A stretch of DNA of 7,041 bases. Source: JAZDCJ01 sp036311985. GTDB lineage: Bacteria; Actinomycetota; Actinomycetes; Actinomycetales; Micrococcaceae. The stretch lies in NCBI RefSeq assembly GCF_036311985.1, contig NZ_JAZDCJ010000094.1; one strand, given 5' to 3'. Position 1 is the first letter of the stretch. Every line of letters starts with the position of its first letter. The notes beneath the pieces are model-generated. The model did no database searches, was not told where the DNA came from, and was given only the letters and a program-made list of their open reading frames with translations. Made by a program: the position numbers and the translations under genes. Below, one piece after another: positions 1 through 5,735 of the stretch.

Positions 1-2
1 GC

Positions 3-179
3 GACGCCGCCCTGCACGGCCGGTTCGCGCACCCGGACCTCGCCTCGATCTTGAACGCCAACATCCGCCGCACTACCACCCACGCCGCCAACGAAGCCAC
101 CTCCCTCACCCAAGGAACAGGGGCGTGGGCCGCGATCGGCAACCCCGCAACCATCACCACGCCGGAGGAGGCCCGATGA
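3..179 (+). CDS. istA: IS21-family transposase IstA, C-terminal fragment (gene starts outside window)
   Basis: An open frame enters from the left edge and ends at TGA 177-179, giving 58 residues that end in TTPEEAR. It lacks the HTH and the DDE integrase core, which would lie upstream. The assignment rests on position: it runs directly into istB with a 4-base ATGA overlap, the classic istA/istB arrangement. The tail, with segments such as SILNANIRR and GTGAWAAIG, is compatible with actinobacterial IstA C-termini. IstA is the DDE transposase that cuts and joins the element ends. Nothing suggests that the gene is broken; it is only cut by the window edge. Confidence 0.8.
   Translation, partial: DAALHGRFAHPDLASILNANIRRTTTHAANEATSLTQGTGAWAAIGNPATITTPEEAR
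164..171 (+). promoter_or_regulatory. Ribosome binding site of istB
   Basis: GGAGGAGG lies 4 bases (counted from its last G) before ATG 176. It decides the start of istB over the in-frame GTG at 125, which has no comparable site and would overlap istA by more than 50 bases. Confidence 0.8.
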
Positions 180-964
180 GCCCCGTCACCACGACCAATA
201 CCGTGGCTCCGCCGCTACCGGCGGACCTGGAGGCCCTGATGCGGTCCCTGAAAATGCCCCACGCCCGGGCGCTGGCCCCGGACCTGATCGCGACCGCCCG
301 CGCCCAGCGGTGGGAACCGGCCGAGGTCATCAAGGCCCTCTTCACGGAGGAAGCCGCCGGCCGGGCCCGGTCCATGCTCGCTTCCCGCCGCAAAGCAGCC
401 GGGTTCCCGACCGGGAAGACCTTCGAGGCGTGGGACCCTGCAGCGTCCTCCATCCCGGGCCCGACCCAGCAGGCACTGCGGACCCTGGAATGGATCACCC
501 GCAGGGAAAACTTGGTCGTCTGCGGGCCCTCGGGGACGGGGAAGACGTTCTTCCTCGAAGCCCTCGGCCAGCAGGCCGTCGAAGCCGGAATGCGGGTCGC
601 TTGGTTCAGGCTCGAGGACCTCGGCGTCCTCATCCGCGCCCACCGAACCGATGACAGCGTCACCCGGGCCGTTGCCCGGATCCTGCGCGCCGAGCTCGTG
701 GTCATCGATGATATTGGTCTGTTGCCCGTGGCCACGGACGCCGCCGAAGGCCTCTACCGGGTCGTGGACGCAGCCTACGAAAAACGCTCCGTCGCGATCA
801 GCTCCAACCTCCACCCCGCCGGGTTCGATGAGCTCATGCCCAAAACCCTCGCCACCGCCACCGTTGACCGACTGCTGCACCACGCCCACGTCTGCCAGAC
901 CAGCGGCGATTCCGTCCGTCTTACCCAGGCCCTCGCCGGAAAAGGAGTGACCCGCTTGAACTGA
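176..964 (+). CDS. istB: IS21-family AAA+ ATPase IstB (transposition helper)
   Basis: This protein of 262 residues has the usual IstB length. IstB is an AAA+ ATPase that binds target DNA, loads the IstA transposase complex and stimulates strand transfer. Visible motifs are a Walker A at residues 117-124 (GPSGTGKT), a Walker B at about 174-179 (LVVIDD) and a later SSN at the expected sensor-1 position. The N-terminal 100 residues are rich in charged helices, matching the IstB N-terminal domain. I chose ATG 176 rather than the upstream GTG at 125 because it gives the conserved ATGA overlap with istA and follows a strong ribosome binding site, GGAGGAGG at 164-171. Translation is therefore likely coupled to istA. 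The frame is intact. Confidence 0.95.
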   Translation: MSPVTTTNTVAPPLPADLEALMRSLKMPHARALAPDLIATARAQRWEPAEVIKALFTEEAAGRARSMLASRRKAAGFPTGKTFEAWDPAASSIPGPTQQALRTLEWITRRENLVVCGPSGTGKTFFLEALGQQAVEAGMRVAWFRLEDLGVLIRAHRTDDSVTRAVARILRAELVVIDDIGLLPVATDAAEGLYRVVDAAYEKRSVAISSNLHPAGFDELMPKTLATATVDRLLHHAHVCQTSGDSVRLTQALAGKGVTRLN

Positions 965-1003
965 CCAACCCAACGATGGCCGACCCCGCCGAAACGAATC
1001 AGT

Positions 1004-1091
1004 GGGCAGATCTGTTGGCCATAACCGGGCAGTTTTACTGGCCACCAGCGGGCACATCAACTGGCCGCCCATGGGCAGAACGTAATGGCCA
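1004..1091 (+). repeat. Four subterminal 23-bp-period repeats at the IS21 right end
   Basis: Four copies of the pattern GGGCA-N(7-9)-TGGCC start at 1004, 1027, 1050 and 1073, exactly 23 bases apart. The copies are GGGCAGATCTGTTGGCCA, GGGCAGTTTTACTGGCCA, GGGCACATCAACTGGCCG and GGGCAGAACGTAATGGCCA; the last has one extra base. IS21-family ends are known to carry multiple internal repeats that bind IstA. The 23-bp spacing, about two helical turns, would place the bound proteins on a similar DNA face. No coding potential is evident in 965-1097. Confidence 0.85.
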
Positions 1092-1121
1092 TTGACACGA
1101 GCTCAACGCTCTGGGTATCAA
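1092..1121 (+). promoter_or_regulatory. Possible hybrid promoter across the IS21/tnsB junction
   Basis: A perfect -35 hexamer TTGACA (1092-1097) forms the last six bases of the IS21 right end. It is followed after 18 bases by TATCAA (1116-1121), which matches the -10 consensus at four of six positions and lies in the interrupted tnsB gene. IS21 is known to carry an outward -35 box in its right end that builds a junction promoter when joined to a suitable -10. Transcription would run rightward into tnsB-tnsC-tniQ. Activity is inferred only. Confidence 0.45.
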
Positions 1122-2793
1122 ATGCTCCGCGCGCACCCTGTCCCGGTGGGCAAGCGATTACAAGGAACGCGGCCAGGCTGCACTGGTGGACGGGCGCCAG
1201 AAACGCCGGCAGCAACCCCTGGGCCGACTCGATGAAAGGGTCAAGGAAGTAATGCTCGCCGTGATCGCACGTGAGACTGCCAAGTCCACAGGTTCGGTCG
1301 AACGACTTATCCACACGATCAAGGCGGAGATACTCGCCGCCTATCCCGGCGAGGATGTCCACGTCCCCTCAGACCGGACCCTGCGCCGCCACATCAACGT
1401 CCTCACCCGGGGCAAATACACCACGGGCAACGCCGCAAACAGGCGCACAGCCGCCAACGCACCCAAACGCATGTACAGTTCGCGCCCGGCTATCGCTCCG
1501 GGACACGAGGTGCACGTGGACTCCTCACCGTTCGACGTGCTGGTGGTGACCGGCCTCGACCAGGAGAACGGAAAGCTGAAGGTCGCACGGGCGAACCTGG
1601 TCATCATGCTGGATAAGGCCACGCAGAGCATCATCGCCACCAGCGTGAGACTGCAAGGCGTTAAGGGCGTCGACCTAGCGTTCATGCTGGCCCAGTGTCT
1701 CACCCCGCGGCTGCTGCGTCCGCAAGGGCTGGTCGCGTTCAATGAATACGAGCTGAACGACATGCCGTGGGCGAAGTTTCTCTCCGCCGAGGACGCCGCC
1801 CGGTTTGAGACCACCCGCCCGTTCATCAAGCCCCAACGCATAATGAAGGACAACGGCTCGGACTATGCCTCCGCGGTGTTCGAATCAGCCTGCACCCGGT
1901 TCGGCATCGACACCACCAGCGCGGCCGTACACACGCCCACGGACAAACCGAATGTCGAGCGCGCCTTCCACACAATCAAGACCAAGTTCGCCCAATACCT
2001 GCCCGGCTACACGGGTGGCAGCACCGACCGGCGCGGAGAACATCCCGAGAAGGAAGAGCTGCTCGACGTTTATACCCTCGCGGAACTCTTCGAACGGTGG
2101 ACGGCTATTGTGTGGCAGAACATGAAACACGAGTCGCTGCGCGACCCGTTGGTGCCGTCCATCGTTCATTCTCCAAACTCGATGTACATGGCCATGTTCC
2201 CGATGACCGGATATGTGCCGCTGCCGCTCGGGCCCGAAGACTACATAGCCCTGTTGCCCACCCAGCTGCGCACCATCCAGATGGACGGAATCCAGATCGA
2301 TTACCGCCGTTACGACGCTCCTGAACTACATCTGTTCCGGCTCCGCAACTCACCGGACGTGAACCGGGACGGCAAGTGGACGGTCCACTACAACCCGCAC
2401 GACCCCAGCGCCGTGTGGATCCGGGACCCCGAGGGAGGCGGTTGGATCCAGTGCAACTGGATGAATCGCGACGCCTTCGCCAGGCCTTTCTCGGCCAGCA
2501 TCCGCCGCAATGCCCGCGAAATCACCGCGGCCCAAGGGGTGCTAGGGGACGAGGCTAGCACCCGGGCGGCGATCGAGCTGATCGGGCAAACCACTTCGGC
2601 GCGCAAGCGCCATGCCGCAGCCGAAGCCCGACGGCAGGCCGCGCGGAATCTGGCTGTCCTGGCCGGTGCAAACTTGCCGCTTCCGGCCGCTACGCCCGCC
2701 ATCGAGGCCATCAAAATCCGCGACGCCGCGAATGCTGTCCCCGTGTACGACGAAATCGAAATCTTCGACCCAATGAAGGGGCTGGCCAATTGA
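1098..2793 (+). CDS. TnsB/TniA-like DDE transposase, 5'-truncated by IS21
   Basis: The native frame is open from the IS21 junction to TGA 2791-2793, leaving about 565 residues. Counting from GTG 1186, the acidic triad is D112 (VHVDSSPFD), D222 (KDNGSDY) and E258 (KPNVERAFH). There are 35 residues between the second D and the E, the classic DD(35)E spacing of Mu/TnsB-type integrase folds. A helix-turn-helix-like segment (SARTLSRWASDY) precedes it, and a Mu C-terminal-type beta domain follows (HYNPHDPSAVWI, then GGGWIQC). A basic linker and an acidic tail close the protein. The family cuts and joins transposon ends and works with TnsC. The native start and the first DNA-binding domain are missing. 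Translation could restart at GTG 1186 or at ATG 1252, which has AAGGA just upstream, but end binding would probably be lost. TnsB and TniA cannot be told apart here. Confidence 0.9.
2775..2781 (+). promoter_or_regulatory. Ribosome binding site supporting the TTG start of tnsC
   Basis: GAAGGGG lies 8 bases before TTG 2790, inside the last codons of the tnsB-like gene. It supports the non-ATG start and translational coupling through the TTGA overlap; no in-frame ATG occurs close downstream. Confidence 0.65.
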
Positions 2794-3845
2794 TCTTTAG
2801 CCAGGCAGAGACCCCGTCTCTGGACCGTCATGAAGACCTCAATAGGCTCCTGTCACATCAGCCCGCCCGGCCCCAACCTCACACGCTCGAGCAGTATCAG
2901 GCTCTGGCCGAGAACGAGCGCCGGGCGTTCGATACGGAGCGGCTGGATTACCTGGGCGGCGGCCTGACGGTCGCCACGCCTCAGGTGCAGAGACTCATCA
3001 AGAGCGTGCGGCTGGCCATCCTCGGAAACCGTGGCCGCGCCTCCGGCCGGACTGGGGTGATGGTGTCCGGGAAGTCCACCGTGGGCAAAACCACTGCCTG
3101 CATCGCCCTCATGCGCAGCACGCACGCCCTGTTCGGCCTGCAGCATCGAGACTTCGCCGGTCGCGGCGCGATCCCCGTGGCCTACGTCGAAGTGCCCGCC
3201 GGCTCGTCGGCCAAAGCCATGATCGGGCGGTTCGCGCATTTCTACGGACTGGAACTGCCCGGACGCTCTACTCTCGAGGAAATCCTTAAGGCAGTTGTCA
3301 CCGCGATGCGGACTTGCTCCACCCAGCTGGTGGTCGTTGACGAACTGCAGAACCTAAGCAAGCTCAGTCAGGGAAATGGCGAATCCGTCGACGTCCTCAA
3401 GAGCCTGTCCAACCAGGTCCCGGCTACCTTCGTATATTCGGGCATCAACGTCCACCAAGGTGGACTCCTGGCAGGTGAGCGGGGAAACCAGATCAGCCGA
3501 CGCTTCACGCTGCTCGAGATGCAACGCTACGGACATGCCACGGCGGAGGAAACGAAGGCTTGGAACGGCATAGTTATGGCGTTCTCAAACGAGCTACCAC
3601 TTCTGGCTCATGACAAGAAGGCATTACTCAAGGATGCTGCGTGGCTTCACCGACGTAGCGGAGGCAACATCGGCACCCTTCAGCGGCTTCTGGTCGGGGG
3701 CGCTCAGCTACTCATCCTCGAAGGCGACCCCGCGGGTGAAACCCTAACCCGCGAGTACATGGAGGCACTCCCCGTCGACATGGCCGCGGAGAACGCCGGG
3801 GGCTTGTTGGAGGAAAGCCCAGCCCTGCGGCAACTGACCGGCTAA
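2790..3845 (+). CDS. TnsC/TniB-like AAA+ transposition regulator
   Basis: This 351-residue protein has a Walker A motif at residues 94-101 (GKSTVGKT) and a Walker B at 180-185 (LVVVDE, followed by LQN). A likely sensor-1 region follows (ATFVYSGIN), then an arginine-containing segment (QISRRFTLLEM). In Tn7-like and Tn5053-like transposons this ATPase assembles on target DNA, receives the signal from TniQ/TnsD and recruits the transposase. At 351 residues it is shorter than Tn7 TnsC (about 555) and nearer to TniB. The start is TTG 2790, overlapping the tnsB stop by four bases, with GAAGGGG at 2775-2781 as a well-placed ribosome binding site. The next gene starts three bases after its stop. The frame is intact. 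Confidence 0.92.
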   Translation: MIFSQAETPSLDRHEDLNRLLSHQPARPQPHTLEQYQALAENERRAFDTERLDYLGGGLTVATPQVQRLIKSVRLAILGNRGRASGRTGVMVSGKSTVGKTTACIALMRSTHALFGLQHRDFAGRGAIPVAYVEVPAGSSAKAMIGRFAHFYGLELPGRSTLEEILKAVVTAMRTCSTQLVVVDELQNLSKLSQGNGESVDVLKSLSNQVPATFVYSGINVHQGGLLAGERGNQISRRFTLLEMQRYGHATAEETKAWNGIVMAFSNELPLLAHDKKALLKDAAWLHRRSGGNIGTLQRLLVGGAQLLILEGDPAGETLTREYMEALPVDMAAENAGGLLEESPALRQLTG

Positions 3846-3848
3846 ACC

Positions 3849-5735
3849 ATGGTCCCCGACCTGAACCGCAGGTTCCCCGTGCGAATCCGCCCACGGTATT
3901 TGGAAGCACCCGAGAGCTACGGCCAACGACTGGCCTTGGCCAACGGCCTTCCCGCTCTCGCCTCGTCCAAGGCCGCGCGCCAATTGGCGGCCTCGTCAGA
4001 AGCCCAGGCGCTTCGGGCGGCACTCGTCCGCTGGTGCGAGGCAAAGGGCGGGCTTGCCCCAGGACACTTCCAGCGCCAGGCCCGGCAGGTCAGGGAAGAA
4101 CTCCCGGCACGCAGCATGTGCCGACTCTGCGCCGGGGGAGCAACGGTCGGGCAACTGGACCACGTTGAAACGAATTGCTGCCTGCGGCACGGGCTGTGGA
4201 CCGGACCCGGGACCACACCGGCAGCCCAGTTCACAGTCGGACGGGAGGTTATCGCCGCCGAACGCCGTTACCGCTACCTGTTACGTCGCAATCGAGCTGA
4301 CCTCAGTCTCTTTCGGGCGATCGCCAGCGTCCTCACCCCCAAGAACTATGGCGCACCAGCGCAGCGAATTTTCGACGCCGGGAGCTACCCGGTCCTGATC
4401 GCCGTCGCCGGCCTTCTGACGGACCGGAGCCTTCACCGGAAACTCTTCGATACGCGCCTCACCTTTGCAGAAACAAATGCCCGGCTGGCAGAACACCTCC
4501 GGAAGGCCGTACCGGGCAGCGGGTGCGAGTTGGCGGACGGTGTCTGGCTGCTGCTGCGCCCGACGTTTCTATGGGTGCGCAAATCTGCGCTGGACGCCCC
4601 GACCGGAGAAGACTTCGTCCCGCTCATCGCGGTCAATCGGGCTGACATTCAGGGTGCCGACAGTACAGTCCGCCCACTGGAGCCGTTCAGCCGCTACCTG
4701 GCACAGTTGCGGCAGCAACGCGGCGCATTGCCAGTCCATCGACGAGAGGTTTATGTTGTCGCCGGACAGGGAAAGGGACGAGGCCCAGTGCCGACCGTTG
4801 GCCGGCCCTTGCTGATCTGCGGTGACGGACACGTCTTGCGACGGGGCTGGGATAAAGCTTTCGCGGCACTCGACGAAGGCAGGTCCATGTGCCCGATCTG
4901 CAACGGCGGCCAGCCTCTTGCCGGCTACAACACCATCGTTGAAACACACCCTCACCTTGCACGCGAATGGGACGCGGAAAGGAATGACAACGATTGCCCC
5001 TCTTCGACTGTGGCAGGCAGCAACAAGAAACAGGCATGGCAATGCGTCCACGGCCACTCATTCACCGCTACGGTGGCAAACCGGGCGCTTAACGGCTCCG
5101 GCTGCCCCGTCTGTGCGAATCTCGCGGTCAGTGCAGGAATCAATGACCTCGCCACCACGCACCCTGGACTGGCCGCCGAGTGGCACCCCGAACTCAACGG
5201 CGACCTGCGCCCGGAACACGTCATCGGTGGCCGGGACGCGAAGATTGCCTGGCTCTGCCCGGCCGGGCACGACTACTGGAAAACCGTCGCCAAACGAAAG
5301 GGCGGCCAAGGGTGCCCCATATGCTCGGGACGCCGCGTGGCACTTGGCGTCAACGACCTCGGCACCACACACCCGGCACTGGCCGCCGAGTGGCACTTCG
5401 AACTAAACGGCGATCTGGGCCCCGTGGATGTCTCAGCGGGCAGCGCGCTCACGGTTCACTGGATTTGCCCGGCCAAGCATGCCTATGACACACCTATAGG
5501 TAATCGCACAGGGGCGAAGAAGGCGGGCTGTCCCTACTGCTCCAACCGCAAGCTGCTGACGGGGTACAACGACTTGGCCACGCAGTATCCTGCCCTAGCC
5601 CTCGATTGGGACCCGGCACGCAACGGAGGGCTGACGGCCGCTGAAGTCTTGCCCGGCAGTCGGCTGCGCTCGTGGAAATGCGCGTACGGACGGGAGTGTC
5701 AGATTAACGGTGGGTCTGGCCTGGCGCATTGTTAG
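3849..5735 (+). CDS. TniQ/TnsD-like target selector fused to tandem zinc ribbons, 3'-truncated by IS256
   Basis: ATG 3849 follows the tnsC stop by three bases. The N-terminus (RFPVRIRPRYLEAPESYGQR) is typical of TniQ, and a TniQ-type zinc motif follows: C91, C94, H105, C110/C111, H114. Residues 150-320 are helical and resemble the TniQ/TnsD middle region. From about residue 324 the protein is an array of zinc-ribbon units of the form W-x-C-x2-GH ... GCPxC. Their first cysteines are at 324, 399, 470, 540 and 611, resembling DUF4379/PF14311. TniQ-family proteins choose the insertion target and pass this to TnsC. Native sequence ends after residue 614 (WKCAYG), just where the next histidine is expected. 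Residue 615 spans the junction; the remaining residues, through stop TAG 5733-5735, come from the IS256 end. Four zinc sites are complete and the fifth is cut. The missing 3' part is outside the window. Confidence 0.88.
   Translation: MVPDLNRRFPVRIRPRYLEAPESYGQRLALANGLPALASSKAARQLAASSEAQALRAALVRWCEAKGGLAPGHFQRQARQVREELPARSMCRLCAGGATVGQLDHVETNCCLRHGLWTGPGTTPAAQFTVGREVIAAERRYRYLLRRNRADLSLFRAIASVLTPKNYGAPAQRIFDAGSYPVLIAVAGLLTDRSLHRKLFDTRLTFAETNARLAEHLRKAVPGSGCELADGVWLLLRPTFLWVRKSALDAPTGEDFVPLIAVNRADIQGADSTVRPLEPFSRYLAQLRQQRGALPVHRREVYVVAGQGKGRGPVPTVGRPLLICGDGHVLRRGWDKAFAALDEGRSMCPICNGGQPLAGYNTIVETHPHLAREWDAERNDNDCPSSTVAGSNKKQAWQCVHGHSFTATVANRALNGSGCPVCANLAVSAGINDLATTHPGLAAEWHPELNGDLRPEHVIGGRDAKIAWLCPAGHDYWKTVAKRKGGQGCPICSGRRVALGVNDLGTTHPALAAEWHFELNGDLGPVDVSAGSALTVHWICPAKHAYDTPIGNRTGAKKAGCPYCSNRKLLTGYNDLATQYPALALDWDPARNGGLTAAEVLPGSRLRSWKCAYGRECQINGGSGLAHC
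4818..5691 (+). repeat. Tandem zinc-ribbon-coding repeat, about 71 codons per unit
   Basis: Within the tniQ-like gene, five units encode paired C-x2-3-[GK]H and CPxC motifs. Leading cysteines are 75, 71, 70 and 71 residues apart, and CPxC pairs begin at residues 348, 419, 489 and 561. Linkers share a pattern close to N-D-L-x-T-x-H/Y-P-x-L-A-x-E/D-W followed by N-G-x-L. An 18-base stretch, CTGGCCGCCGAGTGGCAC, is identical at 5169-5186 and 5379-5396, exactly 210 bases apart, showing that the array arose by in-frame duplication. The fifth unit is cut by IS256. Confidence 0.85.
5692..5725 (+). repeat. IS256-family terminal inverted repeat, left copy
   Basis: The sequence starts GGGAGTGTCAGATTAACGG and matches the inverted copy at 7008-7041 at 28 of 34 positions, with the first 12 identical. 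It supplies the foreign C-terminal codons and the stop of the interrupted tniQ-like frame. Confidence 0.92.

Larger units (their letters stand above)
1..1097 (+). mobile_element. IS21-family insertion sequence, right part (left end outside window)
   Basis: This stretch holds the 3' end of istA, a complete istB and a right terminus, the standard gene order of IS21-family elements. The proposed last base is 1097. On the opposite strand the end reads TGTCAATGGCCATTACG, starting with TG as IS21-family ends do, and it is preceded by four regularly spaced subterminal repeats. From 1098 onward the sequence reads as the interior of a tnsB-like gene, so the element has inserted into that gene. The left end and the target duplication partner lie outside the window, so the exact boundary is inferred to within a few bases. 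Confidence 0.88.
1098..5691 (+). mobile_element. Tn7/Tn5053-like transposon core operon (tnsB-tnsC-tniQ), both sides cut by insertion sequences
   Basis: Three consecutive + strand genes encode a Mu/TnsB-type DDE transposase, a TnsC/TniB-type AAA+ ATPase and a TniQ/TnsD-type protein, the conserved core of Tn7-like and Tn5053-like transposons. Junctions are a TTGA overlap at 2790-2793 and a 3-base gap at 3846-3848. An IS21 element has cut the 5' gene and an IS256 element the 3' gene. No transposon ends, tnsA, resolvase, Cas genes or cargo are visible between the two insertions. The remainder of the element, if still present, would be beyond the window. Confidence 0.88.

Noticed and set aside
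125..175. Upstream GTG extension of istB
   Set aside because: It would overlap istA by 55 bases and lacks a ribosome binding site, whereas ATG 176 has GGAGGAGG and the conserved ATGA overlap.
215..1072. Long minus-strand open frame of 285 codons opposite istB and the IS21 end
   Set aside because: It is a shadow of istB in GC-rich DNA: glycine-rich, no recognisable motif, and it runs through the end repeats. The + strand frame carries clear Walker motifs.
1004..1091. Regularly spaced repeats that might suggest a small CRISPR array
   Set aside because: The units are only 18-19 bases with 4-5 base gaps, are imperfect, and lie at the end of an IS21 element, where such repeats are expected. No Cas genes are nearby.
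1341..1853. Minus-strand open frame of 170 codons opposite the tnsB-like gene
   Set aside because: It is antisense to the catalytic core, has serine/arginine-rich low-complexity content and has no domain signal.
4569..5061. Overlapping minus-strand frames (up to 162 codons) opposite the tniQ-like gene
   Set aside because: The cysteine- and histidine-patterned frame on the + strand explains this region; the antisense frames have no motif or ribosome binding site.
4822..5406. Plus-strand frame of 194 codons overlapping the zinc-ribbon array
   Set aside because: It is an out-of-frame reading of the repeat array, rich in T, P, R and S. Apparent repeats in it simply mirror the true repeat units.
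4818..5691. The 210-base periodic repeat considered as a non-coding or mobile repeat
   Set aside because: The period is a multiple of three, the frame stays open throughout, and conservation follows the zinc-ligand codons, so it is a protein-domain repeat.
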